Part shown: positions 32,979-45,849 of the stretch, piece after piece
Layout: the number at the start of each line of letters is the position of its first letter
Numbering within the stretch: the stretch's first letter is position 1
DNA from: Isoetes taiwanensis
Lineage: Eukaryota; Streptophyta; Lycopodiopsida; Isoetales; Isoetaceae
Length of the DNA: 64,000 nucleotides
Direction: 5' to 3'
Assembly (NCBI GenBank): GCA_021234155.1
Contig: JAJEKV010000014.1
Coordinates: 15,720,872-15,784,871, forward strand
Made by a program: the position numbers and the translations under genes
Notes under the pieces: model-generated
The model's input: the letters and a program-made list of their open reading frames with translations, nothing else
Told to the model about the DNA's origin: nothing
Databases searched by the model: none

Positions 32979-34040
32979 ATGGGAAGAGGCAGTATGTCAC
33001 ATAGTGGAGCTTCTATCATGACGAGGATTAGCAGCGCTTTTCCTAGCTTTAACCGCAGCCCTGCAAACACTGTGAATCGTGATCCTAGTCTCAATGCTTT
33101 GGAAAGGGATTTGGCAGGGAAGCTTGATCAGTTGAAACAATCTGCAGAAGATGGTTATTTGAATTTGTCTTGGCTTCAAGAATCTATGTCGGTTGTTTTG
33201 TCTACAAATTCAGTTGTGGAAGCCCTGATACCTGAAATGTCTTTGCCTATTTCTGAGAGAGATGAAAAGTGGCTTGATGATTACCTGGATGATAGTGCAA
33301 AATTATTAGATGTATGTAATGTACTCAAGGAAGGGATTGCAGAGATTGAACAGTATCAAATGCTTGTTCAACTTGCAGTGCACTCCTTGGACAATAAAAA
33401 AAGGGTAAACGAAGCCACTTGCATTAGGGCCAGAAATGCTCTCAACGAGTGCATGGAAGCAATAGCAAAGAAGGGTGAAGAGCTGAAGCAAAGATCTAAG
33501 CTTGAAAGTTGTGGTTCTACACTTCGTAGAATGGGCGAAAAGCTTGCTACCCCTGTTGGAAATGATGCCAAAGCAAAGGCATTCCTGAGTTCAGTATATG
33601 GTGCAAAAGTGACAACTATATTTATCTGTGGTTTGCTTGCTGCAAATCTTTCATTTAAACCTAGAAGACCCCTGTCATCCCTTCATGTGAGCAGCCAAGT
33701 TTTATGGTCTTCAGAGTTTGTAGATTTGCAACAGAAGGTGAAGGAAGAGATGGAGAAGAAGACCAAATTTTCAATTGCACATCTGAAGGAGCTTCTTGCT
33801 GTTGACAATGCCACGCGGTGCCTGCATGAACAGTTAGAGAAAATATTGGCACAAAAGAATTTTCCCCTCACAGTGCAGCAACTTGGAGAAATGGAGGCAT
33901 GTGTGGATACACTAAGAAATAATTCTGAAGAGCTGGACAAAGGGTTAAGAAAGCTAGAACAGCAGGTGAATGAGTTATTCAGAATGCTTGTGGGATGCAG
34001 AGTTGCATTGCTAGATGTAATGAGTAGGTCCAGGGGTTGA
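32979..34040 (+). CDS. BYPASS1/ROH1-family protein (BPS1-like), intact single exon
   Basis: 353 residues, the usual length for plant BPS1-like proteins, open from ATG to TGA without introns. Family landmarks: NALERDLAGKLDQLK near residue 40, LNLSWLQESM near 62, DEKWLDDYLDDSAKLLDVCN near 95-114, AFLSSVYGAKVTTIFICGLL near 205-224 (hydrophobic, possibly membrane-associated) and a C-terminal helical part ending in LFRMLVGCRVALLDVM. In Arabidopsis BPS1 restrains a root-derived mobile signal that blocks shoot growth; the biochemical role is unknown, so function here is by family only. A second in-frame Met follows at residue 6. AATAAA at 34321 is a candidate polyadenylation signal. It is the only gene in the window that looks like an ordinary, unbroken host gene. 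Confidence 0.93.
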   Translation: MGRGSMSHSGASIMTRISSAFPSFNRSPANTVNRDPSLNALERDLAGKLDQLKQSAEDGYLNLSWLQESMSVVLSTNSVVEALIPEMSLPISERDEKWLDDYLDDSAKLLDVCNVLKEGIAEIEQYQMLVQLAVHSLDNKKRVNEATCIRARNALNECMEAIAKKGEELKQRSKLESCGSTLRRMGEKLATPVGNDAKAKAFLSSVYGAKVTTIFICGLLAANLSFKPRRPLSSLHVSSQVLWSSEFVDLQQKVKEEMEKKTKFSIAHLKELLAVDNATRCLHEQLEKILAQKNFPLTVQQLGEMEACVDTLRNNSEELDKGLRKLEQQVNELFRMLVGCRVALLDVMSRSRG

Positions 34041-34329
34041 TCATGTCATTGCAGGATCTTGTTTGTTGATATACCTTTTAAAGCAAGGAACATTGGCCTG
34101 AGGCAGAGAGGGAATGTTTTATGCTGCAAATTTGGCCTTGCTGTATCTTGAAAATTTGGCCTGAGTGTGGATATTCTGGTTTCCCTTCTGTGGGAAACAA
34201 AAAATGCTCCACTCCGTGGATTGTATGATATCATGAGTTAATGGCCTGAAAGTTTTTGGAGCATATTTTGTGCTCATCTATACTTTTTGCCTTCTTAAAT
34301 TTTGTAAGATCTCATCTGTAAATAAAATT

Positions 34330-37320
34330 TCAATATATGCTAGTGTTTTGTACATGGGCATTCAATTTCATTTTGTACCATGCATTTCAATTACTTCGAA
34401 TCAGTTAGCCACATCCTTTGCAGGAAAAGGTCTGATTGATTATCTGATGCGAATAATGCTTTATTGAGGTCTGTAAGGGAAAATAGGATCACCTCAGATA
34501 TTTGTAAGACATTTTCTGCCAGCATAATTGTAATGAGCACGGAGGCAGATAAAAGTGTGCACTCTTCATCAATTCAGTGTCTTTAAATTAGAAAGGGTGT
34601 CAGTTTGATGTTCTGTGTGAACGAATTTAATGGATATGCTGGTAGGTCCAGCACGTCTGGCATTATTCAACATTTGTTAGAAATTAGTTCTTATAATTTG
34701 TCTCCAGCAAACCCATTAGGGTGCCACTAATCTTCTCATGAAGCCTGTTTCCCAATCTGAGACCAATTTCTCAGGTAATGTAACAAATATTGCAAACATG
34801 ATGCTGTCATAATGCAAGTTAAGATCAGTTAAACAAGGCAGCCAGCAGGATGGAGTTGACCTTGATTATATTATCACTACAAGACTTGGATTACTTAATT
34901 CTGCTTCCACTACTTCAGGAAAAGTTTTATATGGTTTTAATGTACAAAAAAAAATTTGGGGGGAGGCAAGGGAACAAAATGTGCCTATATGTGCCTTCTG
35001 ATTAGTAGCAAAAGTTAATTGAATTAAAATGTAAGGAACTTGTAGGCAAAACTAAAGATGTGATATTTTATGTTTTTGACACTGAAGCTCTGATATGTGG
35101 AAAGAGTCGTAAGAAGCATCCTTTCTCATCCACTAGAGCACGTGGATAGGACATGGTCCACTGGAAGCTTCTCATGACATGTGATTATTTTGTTTCAAGT
35201 TGACAATAAAAAAGACATGGCCTTTTGGACATGTGGCAGCATCTTGCACATTAAGATCAAGTAGACAGGTAAGTTGCACTGGCAATGCTTATGGGCATTT
35301 TGGACATCTCCATGATGAAGTGGTCCACAACATAAATATGATGTAAATGCATTCTAGTTTGATTAGGCATATTGTTGTCACACACATAACGTGCTATGCA
35401 AGAAAGATGAAAGTGTTCCATCGAATCACAACCAATATATACTTAACTTTTATGAATTGTGGCAGTAGTTTATAATTTGGGGTCTTCTTTTAAGGAAACG
35501 TTTTGCATGCAATATGCTAAACTTGGACAAAAGAATATTAACAATGCAATGTGCTAACTAGACAAGGTATAGTAACAAGGAACAAGAAATCTTTGGGAAT
35601 GTTAGTGTTTGTAAAAATAATTTGGAATAAGATATCTTTTCGCATAGATTTACAGTGCGGATGTATAACATTAAAAATTTAAATAGATTTAAATAGCCCT
35701 TGCTCATGGCTTTAGATGAGATTCTTCTTGATGGAATGGCTACTCAAAAAAAGCTAAGTTGATCTTTAATGGCTGAAAGGAGTGGGTTGGTGATCTTCTA
35801 AAACTTTGAAAGTCTTGCATGATGTATACAATGTATATGTTTGTTGGGACATCATGGTAAGTGCACTTTCACCAACTTGGCAAGAAGTTGACAATTTTGG
35901 TGGGAGATTGCTTAGCCACAAATAGCCATTCCCAATAAAAGGCCAACCACCAAGTTAATATTTAGTGACTAGTCGCCATGATTTTTTGCAAGTTACATAT
36001 TCTCTAGTTTGATCTATCCATCAAGTATCTTGCCTATAAAGTGGGGAACATTCCATGTGTATTTCCTTTCGAGAGCGCAAACTTAGAAACTTATGTATAG
36101 ATTGTGAAAGACTTACAAATTATAATCTAACCTAGTCTAGGTACCTGGTCTATGGTGATCCATAGTTTAAGCTGAGACCTCTCCGTGGTGCATGTCATCC
36201 ATGTAGTTAGAGGTGTAACGAGACACATGTACAACCGAGAACTAGAGGGTCCAAGTTCACTTGGGTACAATACCCTAAGTCTTGAGAAAAGTGATAATGG
36301 ACTATTTGGCTAGCTCTTGAGTTTTTCATCGAGAGGTCTCAAGCTTGAGTCTTTCCATGGTCCATGGTAGTTCCAAGAGACATGAAGGCTAATTCGATGG
36401 GTCACTTGCAGTCAAGACGTAGGGAGGTGTCAATTTAGAATAACGCAACAATCAACACCCACATTAAGAAAAAAATGCGAACATTGCTTCTTTTATCTAT
36501 TGTACCATAGATACTTAGTTCTCCAATTGCATCTTATATCAAGTTGAATGCACTGCACGAGATAAAATGCAATATTTCATATCCTTTGCATTTTGTCTTA
36601 TCTATTTTTGCATAAATACTTTCAATTCAATCGCGCATATTGTAAGGTAAAAGGAAAAAAATCAACATCGATAGCCTTTGTAAGCGAAGCCATAATTTTG
36701 GTTGCAGCTTGTGGCCAGAATTTATAATAGTTCACGCCAGAGATAACAGACTAATTTCATTGCCGTCTACAGTTTCACAAATTGATTTAAGATTTAACTA
36801 TGATACACCCTGGATTGCCCACAGTCGTCGGATCAATCAATCCTACGGCCTAGACCGTATGTTGGAGCCTCTAGGCGCCTCTCATTTCGCTTATGGTCAT
36901 TTATGATTGGGGACGCCTATGATTTTGAAATGTGAAATACGAGTTTGCCTAAGGTTTTGATGGAATATTGAGCCTCTATACGGCTTCGCCTAAGGTTTTA
37001 GAATATGAAATACGGGGGGCTCGGACCTCTACCAAAATAACTCAATGTCCTAATAAGGCTACTTTAACCAATCTAACCAGTGAGCGGGACCTTAGATAGT
37101 AGAAGTATCATGTTCTGCTTGTTTTCTAAATGCAATAACATAGAATATAGAAATACATAATACAAGGGGAATAAAAATTATATAGAACTGAATATACCCT
37201 TGATTGATCAATCATAGAAGAACTAAGATGTATAAATGATCAGATGAAACATGTGGAGATCTCCAAGTCAATACAGACTTTGCTCAAAAGGAGGCAGTAA
37301 TCCCTCAGAGTATCAATAAC
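34330..37320. other. Non-coding stretch
   Basis: AT-rich, only short frames without family features. No repeat structure that I could support. Confidence 0.45.
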
Positions 37321-37327
37321 AATACAC

Positions 37328-37934
37328 TTGATGGAAAGAAGGAAGGAAGGAAGGTATTTTTATCGTCCACGGAGACCAATCGGTCTATGGGACCCAATAC
37401 AAAGGCGCAGCAAGCGGATTACTACCCGGATTAAAAAACCCCCGCGTCGAAGGGTTTTCGAGGGAAAAACCGTGGCAGCAATCAGCCTGCTGACAAACTG
37501 TTCCAATATACAAAATGCAAAAACACACAAATATATACACTCATGTACCGTACCCGTAGTGCCTGATCAGCAGGCAGCCAGGCGGGGGCAAAGGTGGGCT
37601 CGCAGATCCAGTACCTCCTGAATGTACGACCCCAGAGCACGTACTGACGGTGTTTCATCAGCAAATATAGGGGCAAGTCCGGCCGTACTAAGGGAACGTA
37701 TCTGGCCCGGATCTGACTGAATGCTGGGCAACTCTGAAAAGTATGAGACTCATCCTCAATGGCACCCGTTTGACAGCACTGACAGAGCCTGTCCTGGCGG
37801 GGCTCCCCAATCCACCTGCCCATCTCGATGCGGAGATGGTGGGCACCTGTGCGAATGGAGGCAATGAGTCTGCGCTTTTTCAGGGGCAGCTGGGAACGCA
37901 GGTAGAGCTGCGGGCCCCGGACCAACGCAGATGA
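37328..37934 (-). mobile_element. LINE C-terminal fragment with 3' end
   Basis: The frame 37925-37482 has the zinc-binding tail of plant LINE reverse transcriptases: KKRRLIASIRTGAHHLRIEM, GRWIGEPRQDRLCQCCQTG, DESHTFQSCPAF. Downstream (minus strand) come CCATAGACCGATTGGTCTCC, GTGGACGATAAAA and a (CTTC)n tail at 37335-37352, so the 3' end is complete while the reverse transcriptase is lost by 5' truncation. Confidence 0.85.
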
Positions 37935-38626
37935 GTGACGGCTAGAGATGGCAAGATTAACTAATCAAAAGGGGGGCAACTAGTAATGACGACTATATCG
38001 GGAATACAACAAAGAAGCAAGCAAACTCTCAACTGTTGGGCAATAATGCCAACTTTGAAAATGGTAAAAGTGATATCGTTATCTATTACGATAATATCCC
38101 TGGAAAATTAGTTGATCAGGGCCAAGAGCAGGAAGGTGCATCATGGAAAGTGCAACGGTAAACTCAAGGCACAAGCAAGGAAGGCAAAGCCATCTCAGCC
38201 CTTGGAGTGTAAAAATGCAAGAGTAGATAAACAGACACACTAACAAGAGCCACATGATGCAGAGATGACAGAAATGAACTAGTTGCAAAGTGGGTAGACT
38301 GCGATATAGATGATGTTGACACTCTTAGTGGTCTAGCCCAAACTTTTGAGGAAGGAATATGAATCTTGTTTAGGGTCTGGGTTCGGGATCACCTGCAAGA
38401 CAGCCCTCTGTGAGGAACCTTGGATCAAGCAGGGAAATCCTAGTTGAGTGTCACGCGAAATGAAGGAAGAAACAAAAGAAACTCAAAGATAACATGCCAA
38501 GATAGAGTCCTTTGAATATCAATAAGAGTACATGAACTCTCGTCAAGCGAGAGAAAATGAAACGAGACAACTCCAAAATCTCATCTAAACACTGAAGATC
38601 TATCTCTACTGATATATATATAGTAC

Positions 38627-39890
38627 ATGTGCTTGGCTTTGAATTTTCCTTCTCAAATCCAGAAAATGGTCAGACAGAGGTATCACTCATCTTTCTCACC
38701 TTTTAATGATTTTGGTTTCATTGAGTTTCATGATTTTGTACTGGCTGACTTGGATGAGGAGAATGGAAGACTTTATAATGCTATCAAAGCATGCTTAAGC
38801 CAAGGCATTTGGCATAATGAGGAGATCCAATGGCATCACAAGGGGAAAAATTGCTATAAAGTTAGCCTGATCTACAAGTTTTTGACAAGAAGTTACACCC
38901 TTTCTTTACATTCAAAATGGGATATCTCTGTGGACAGGTGTTCTGAAAATCTGAGATTTATGTGGAATTCCCCAATCAATCCTAAGATTAAATCTTTTAT
39001 CTGGCAGCTCTGGCACAAAACCCTGGCCACTAACTCCAAGAGATTCAGATTGAATATGACCTCCTCTAATTTGTGTGATAGATGTTTGCAGGGGCCTGAA
39101 GATGAAGAGCACCTTTTTAGAAATTGCCTTTGGTCAGAATGGGTTCTAGAACTGGCAGCTACTGAATTTAATATTCCATATCTTTCTGAAACTGCCTTGG
39201 TGGATATTTTGTTTCCACATTATCCCAGAGATTGGATAAGTTATATCCTCCTCTGGAGAATATGGAAGGCTAGAAACTCTCTCATCTTTAATGAAAAGAT
39301 TATTTGGCCTAAAGCTGTCATTGAACAGTCGAAATTTGATATCAAATGGATCAATGAGGTGTTTATGTAACTTACACATTTCTTCTTTGGTTTTCAGGTA
39401 ACATCTTGGTGGGACAGAAGAAGATAAAATGGGACCGAATTAATCTCATGATTAATTCAATGTGGCTTGACCAATTCGGAGCCAATTCTTCGACTTATCA
39501 TGGAGATCAATGTCGATGCGACTGCTCTTGCATCCAAAACCTTGACTTTAGAAGATTGTTGATTTGTGAAGCTGTGGATCTTATCGGGCAATTCAACCCA
39601 GCGAAATTTCAGACATGCAACTGCCTGTTTTGCTCTTTCTGCTCGATTTCCAGAGGGTTAGGGCGAAAATGAAGACTATATGGGATATTTCAGAACTCTG
39701 AACTACAAGATATGATATATTTTTAAACTTAGAGAATGCATGCTTATATTATATGCATTCTCGAACCTTATGCGTTCATATATTCATGGGACTTAGAGAA
39801 TGCATACTTATATCATTTGCATTCTCGAACTTTTGTACTTATTCTCTCTATATTAATATACACATACATAGCCTTCAATAAAAAAAAAAG
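38627..39890 (+). mobile_element. L1-type LINE fragment with poly(A) tail
   Basis: A 247-residue frame (38627-39370) contains a reverse-transcriptase zinc-binding domain: LRFMWNSPINPKIKSFIWQL, LCDRCLQGPEDEEHLFRNC, then LLWRIWKARNSLIFNEK. A second frame (39406-39672) may be its continuation. The copy ends in AATAAAAAAAAAA near 39880. It is of a different lineage from the fragments at 37.3 and 42.6 kb, which end in simple repeats. Truncated at the 5' side. Confidence 0.85.
39731..39829. repeat. Two tandem hairpins AGAGAATGCAT ... ATGCATTCTC
   Basis: TTAGAGAATGCATGCTTATA with a downstream ATGCATTCTCGAAC is followed about 60 bases later by a diverged copy, just before the LINE poly(A). Probably part of the LINE 3' untranslated region. 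Confidence 0.6.
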
Positions 39891-40046
39891 ATATATATAT
39901 AGTACAATGGCCTTGGACCCAAAATAGGTAGATAGCAGATCTCGGTCACCAACTCCTGGATCATATGCATGATTTCAGGGAATCTGGCAGTGCCTTCATT
40001 AGTGCCTAGAATCCCGCTAAGTTATGGCCGCACTTCCCGGAGGTCG

Positions 40047-40507
40047 TCATTTGTCTGGTCTGGCTCTCTTCTTTGACGGAGGCGTGGACTTCTGCGTGGA
40101 CTTCTGGGGGGGCGTGGGTCTGCTACCTGATGCTTGACCTGGTTTCTTGTTTCTGCCCTGCATGGAATTTAAGAATAGTCCTGTGCCTGGCTGCACAGGA
40201 CTAACACTCCCCCCCACCAAAGAACACCTGGAGGAGAGAAAAGGGGGAACAGTCTCTGAAGGATGGAAACCAAGGGCCTTTTCAAAGTCATCATGTCTGC
40301 TGTGAGGTCGTGCCTCAGTGTGATATTTCTGGATGAGATCTTGTCTATCTTTCAGCGTATCTGAAGTGTGTACCCCGATAGAAGGTGATGCGTCAATCAG
40401 AAACCCAGACTGCGCCATGTCTTCAAAGGCACGATGGGCTTCCGCAGGGACATACTGGCGTTTATCTCTGTCGCCTTGCCCTTTTTAGAAGCCCTATTTT
40501 GACCCAT
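40047..40507 (-). pseudogene. Unknown protein with basic Pro-rich tail, one frameshift
   Basis: Starts MGQNRASKKGK at 40507; a frameshift near 40470 leads to DRDKRQYVPAEAHRAFEDMA, then a charged middle part and a Pro/Lys-rich tail ending KKRARPDK. The basic tail suggests a nuclear or DNA-binding protein. I do not recognise the family. Confidence 0.4.
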
Positions 40508-41041
40508 CGAGTGGCGCCGTCCAATCGCTAGTCTACGTCTGTCGGATGAGGGCGTGGCTAGAGCACTTGAAAATAAACAGGCCTTAATTAAGCACAACAA
40601 TGATCACTCACCTAAATCATTTTTTTGAATTCCAGTGTGGCGTGGTACATCAGGATTGGTTGCACAGCTTCCATGTGATACACCCACTAGGCCATATCTA
40701 CAAAGATGGGATAAAACTGTTCAGAAATTGAAGATTCGCATAAAATACCACGTAACGCCCTGGTTCACCACCTAATAAAATAATAATAGAAAGTTTATGC
40801 ATACCTTCCAATATAGATGAACCATTCTCCATGCTCTTCATCATCCTCATAACGTCCTGAAAGAGCCATGCCTACGAGCACTCTTCACTGGTATGTATAC
40901 GACAACTCAATGAGATATACCATTGCTACTAATATACAAGTGCAGTCCACATGGGCTATGCAAGTTGCTACAGTCTTGAATGCCATCTATGTTAAAGAAT
41001 TGAAAACCGTAAAAGAATGACATCTCACACCCACAAGACTC

Positions 41042-41690
41042 ATGCTCGCCGATGAAGACCGAGAAAGGGTATATAACTTTTGGATCTCGGAAACTCGTGT
41101 CTCTCCTAATAAAAGGCAAGTCATTAAATTAAGGAGACATTTGAATGGGAAGAAAGTATCAAAGCCTTATAACTTGCATGCAATTCACTTCTTGGAAGAA
41201 TCACAGGTACTTAATGCTTTCTTTGTTATGAAATTTGGATTTCATTCATCATAGATTGCTTTTTAAAATACAGGTAATGTTTTATAAGAGATTCAAACGT
41301 GTATATCCAGACATGAAGATAGGTTTGAGGTTGTTTGAAACCTTGAAGCCTAAATTTGTTAAAAGACTCAAAGATAGAGAGACGTGTTGCTGCATCTATC
41401 ACATGAGAATGGAGTTCGTGAGGCAGGCATTGAACAAGCTGAGATGAGATCTTAGCATTCACGGTGGAATATGTACTTGTAAGTGTGCTATTTGTGGTGC
41501 AGGCCCAAGATGTGAAGCATACACTCACACTTTCAATAGTGTGAGTGACATGTGGAGAGTTATGGTATGTCCAAAGAATGACACAGTAGATTGGTATAAG
41601 TCAAAGTGTTTGAAAATGGAATGTAATGATTGTGGCCTCAATTCATTTTTGAAATGTCCGAAAGAAAAGAGCAAAACAATGAATTTTGAC
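41042..41690 (+). pseudogene. Cys-rich transposase-like fragment with one intron
   Basis: Two exons joined in frame across a GT-AG intron (41210-41274): VYNFWISETRVSPNKRQVIK, then MKIGLRLFETLKPKFVKRLK and ETCCCIYHMRMEF; after a stop at 41445-41447 the frame goes on with CTCKCAICG and KMECNDCGLNSFLKCP. Similar Cys/His-rich blocks occur in transposase-derived proteins of plants and animals, but I cannot assign a superfamily. No DDE part is visible. Confidence 0.45.
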
Positions 41691-42555
41691 TAGAAGAATT
41701 TTGAAAAGGCTCCATAGTTTTTTAGCCTGGCAATTCCAGTCACATGAGGCAAATGCGTTCTCCATTGTCTACATTCCATCCGAGTGCCCAACTTCACTAA
41801 GACATCATAAAGGCCTTTTTTGGCCTGTTCTGATCATTACTATAATGTATGGGTTTGAAGCCGCTATTCTATTTCCACATGTGAAACAGGATATAACGCA
41901 ACCAATGAAATAGCATTAGAAAGAAAGTATTTATAGAAAGAGAACACAAGCTTAACAGTAGGACAAAATTTTATATTGTATACTTAATGTAAGAGGGCTA
42001 AGACTTTACTAATACATAGGCAAGATATATGTAAAGGATATACAAAAAATTGAGTATGATATGATATGACAACATAATACACGCACATGAGTCCAAAGGG
42101 CGAGTAGGAACGCAAGAACAGAAGCTAAAAGACCAAAAACTGGCATTGACGAACTTGAATTCGGGACCTCTTTAGATAGACATTGTTGGAAAATTTTTAG
42201 AGAAAGAACGCTGAAAACATCTGCTATTTATGAACTAAATATTATGAATTGTATAAAACATTATATAACAAAGGTAGTTACACTTACTAACTAAATTTTT
42301 AATATCCACGTAGTATTGTATCAGTTTATCTATTTTGTATGTGGTAGGAACTGGAAGTTGGTTTGTGCTTCATTATAACTTAAATATATAGAATAAATCT
42401 ATTTAGTATACCAAACTACAAAATATATTAACAAATGTGTTGGTTTAAATGGCCTAAGTTATACAGAGAAGGTTTACCATATCACCTTGAAACGACTGTG
42501 GGGTAATAATGAAAAGGTATGAGAGAGTTTCGGATAACTAAGAAAATATAGATAA

Positions 42556-43540
42556 GAATTGAATTAAATTTTATCATCCACAGAGACCCTAAGGTCTACC
42601 TGACCCAATACAAGAAAACAATGCGATAATGCAGTTGCCATTCCTGAACTTTAGAAGTTTTTAATAAAGGAAAAGGAAGAACAGGTCAGGACGAAGCCTT
42701 TGCATGCTGGACGATGAGAATAAACCTGGGGTAGGCTGCCAAATGGCCCCTTGCATGGCACACTGATTGATGGCACTTTGATGTTAGAACCCAGGATGCC
42801 AGACCTCTTGAACATGCCCCGGATCAATGGCTATAACTCCAAGCATCCTCGAATAAACCCCTTCCACATCACATGCAAATCATCCAATAATTCATGAGAT
42901 CATATGCAAGCAATCCAATAATTCATGCCATCGCTTATGTGAATCCTATCCGCTTATACATTTTGATAACAAAACTTGCAACTCTGAAATGCTTCCATCT
43001 GCAACATTCACATGTATGTTTTCACACTCATCACAGCCTCATCTGTCTGTTTCAATTCTGAGGTGGTGTGCACCAATACGAATGGACGCAAATGTGCACC
43101 AGGGCAGGCGTGGGATTGATCTGGCTTCTGTAGCATTTAGTTTTGACAAAGCACTGGCATCTCAAAGCTTATCAAAAAAGCATCTATCAAGATATTCTTT
43201 AAAGTAGTGCGATCTTCATTAATTTTGCACCTGTTCACATCGTTGATCCTGAACATTCCATCTAGAGATCAACATGTATGTTTCTCCTTCAAACATGCTT
43301 TAAGACTTTGTGGACCTATGGCCAGTGTGTAAACCAGATCCAGAAGTTGGGAATCACATTTCTTGGAGGACAATTGTGTAAGAGACTTGACTCTGAGAGC
43401 CCCAGGCAGAAAGGCGTTCTGGACCCATTCCAAATCTTCCCAAGTAGCAAGGGATATAAATGGTCCCCATACTTCCACTCCATATAAAAGAATTGTTTCC
43501 ACCAAAATCCTGATGGCAATTTTTTAGGGGGTCTAGACAA
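42556..43540 (-). mobile_element. LINE 3' fragment
   Basis: Minus strand: LLYGVEVWGP and W.DLEWVQNAFL (43505-43269) are reverse-transcriptase C-terminal features; about 43050-43100 encodes SIRIGAHHLRIE, as in the 37.3-kb copy. The 3' end at 42568-42600 has AGACCTTAGGGTCTC and GTGGATGATAAAA. Several frame breaks. Confidence 0.75.
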
Positions 43541-43559
43541 TTTTTGCGGCGAATTTTAT

Positions 43560-45030
43560 AAAGGGAGATTTCTTTTAAAAAAATAAAAAATAGTCATAGC
43601 TAAAATAAGTACTGCATTACTTTTTTTGGATTAGCCAAATTATTTTCCCCCTTTCCGATAGGACGCTGCCTTGTGGCGTGACGTTAAAATCTCTTCTTCT
43701 TCTTCTTCTTCCTTAAGAAAAAGGGATTAGCACTTCCTTATAATACAATAATTACATATTAAATCATTAATAGCCAAACAAAAATGAATTCCTATTATAG
43801 ACTTTTACACATCCCCATTTCTACTACATATACCATATATGCATCTTCAAAAGGGAATTGTAAGAGATGGCCAATATCTCTCTAGATGCCCGAGTTGGTT
43901 GCATAATATGTTCCTTCACGGGTTAGAGATAAGTGCAATTTTATCACCATATCTAGAAGGTGTCATTGCATTGAATGTTGTTCAGATCATGGATATTATA
44001 AGCTATATTGTGAGCTTTTGTTAAAAGTTTTTTAATATTATTGTATATTTTTTGATTGTTGATTATTATTTGTAATTGTAATACATATATCTAAAGCTAC
44101 AGGATTTACATTTTTTGCTTTCTCCATTTAGAAAAAAATAGCCAAGTGAAAGTTTATAGTACATAAGTACATATAAATGTAATGGTGATAATAACTTTAG
44201 CCGAATGTATATCACAAAGTACTGTAAAATTTTGAAAAATAGCCAAACCATTTTTTATGGAAAAATATATAGCATGCTTAATTTTTTCCCTAGTCATAGG
44301 GCTAAGCTTTTATGGCAATTATTTTGCATGGCATAAAGTTTCGTCCAACATGCCATTACTTGTTGTTGGATACATGTATCTTAGTATATGGTCGTAATGA
44401 ACTCTACTCCAATATATTTGTATGTTTGTACCACCTCTATGTTTTGTCCCTGATAAGTGAAGTGAATAAGCTTAGACGATATAAATACTCAGTTGCTTGC
44501 TACTTGTGTTTAGCCACACATAATTGGTCTTATTGGACATGCAAATCAAATATAAGCGAATCAATGGATCCAATATTGGATCAATTAGCTGAAAATGATA
44601 GAGTAGTTTAGGAACAAGCGGACATAAGATTGCGAAATGGGACACATAGAGTTCATTAACTTGCAGAGTTGATTCCGAAAGGTGTTTTTTGGTTCTTTTC
44701 ATGCTTAGAAATGTGCAGAATTGTACCTAATTAGTGTGAACTAGTAACATTGCTCGGCATTGCTGGGCTTTAGTAAACATGCTATGTTAGGGTGAGGATG
44801 TTGTGTTCGTAATGTGATTTTTGGGCAAAAGCAACAAACCACCAAATAATATCGATTTACATCAAATTGTATAGTAACATAAGAAACCTTGTCTAACATA
44901 TATAATTCTCCTACAAATATGTTTTTGGGATATTCTTTGTTGATGCTTTAAAATTGACACGTAGCTTTCTGAGGAAAAAATAAGAGCTTTTAAAAATACG
45001 AGAAAAAGCGTAAAAAATAAATGTTTGCGT
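43560..45030. other. AT-rich non-coding stretch
   Basis: Short frames only (for example 43839-44024 and 44312-44611) without recognisable features. A (TTC)n run lies at about 43691-43712. Confidence 0.4.
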
Positions 45031-45419
45031 GCGCCCTGTTCTTGCCATGCCGCTGGATTTGGTGAAGCTACCCCTTGTGTTTTTAGGTGATAGGTGGCTA
45101 TGGCATCTTGCTTCATCCATTCTGACACCATTTTCTAACATCTGGATGGCGGGCAGGCATGCTCATGCAGGGAAGGGCATCCGCCCAATTCATGGGCATT
45201 CTGCTTGGCTGGGAAGCCCAGCCGCCTGGCGATCTGGGCCCCCGATTGGGGGCCCCTAATTTCGGTTCTATACACCATTTTTTGTTGGAACACACCTGTA
45301 CTCCCCGGATTTTAAGCCTGGTTCATGTGACGACCATACGGATATTCGCATCATACAAACATTATACTCGTACGTACAAAAGATGGTCGTCACGGATGCA
45401 AAAGGATAGTTGCACAAGA

Positions 45420-45485
45420 CAAGGTTTGAACTTGCAACCTTTCAGTTGCGAGTCACACACCCTTGCAAAGTGCGCTATCAACATT
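45420..45485 (-). mobile_element. Possible tRNA-like SINE promoter
   Basis: On the minus strand GTTGATAGCGCAC resembles box A and AAGTTCAAACC box B, about 40 bases apart. No full cloverleaf. Weak. Confidence 0.3.
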
Positions 45486-45535
45486 TGTTGACGACATTCC
45501 TTCACGTCTTCCTCATATGTGGGACTATCTCCAGG

Positions 45536-45637
45536 AGGTTCTAGAATATTCTAGAACCTAAATGCATGCACGACACTTGGCGCAATCTCATCCATTGGAG
45601 TGGTGCGATCCTGACCGTTGGCCTAGATATATAAGGA
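45536..45637 (+). promoter_or_regulatory. Perfect four-unit heat-shock element with TATA box
   Basis: AGGTTCTAGAAT followed by its reverse complement (45536-45559) contains TTCnnGAAnnTTCnnGAA, the full heat-shock-factor consensus. ATATATAAGG lies 69 bases downstream at 45628-45637, a normal promoter distance. No intact gene follows; an LTR or a lost transcript is possible. Confidence 0.55.
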
Positions 45638-45849
45638 GGCACCTCCTTCTTGTCGAACCATTCGAGTTCAACGCCAGTCTTGAGCCTTTTAGGCATCTGT
45701 CTCGTGTTCCTGCTTGCCTTCGGGCTATTGTACTCTTGATTCCCGTTCATATATCAGATTCTTTGCCGATCTTGGCGTATTTCTTCTGTATTTCTTTCGT
45801 ACTTCTTGTGTATTTTCCACGTATTTTTCTCGTTTTCGCGTAGGTTCAT

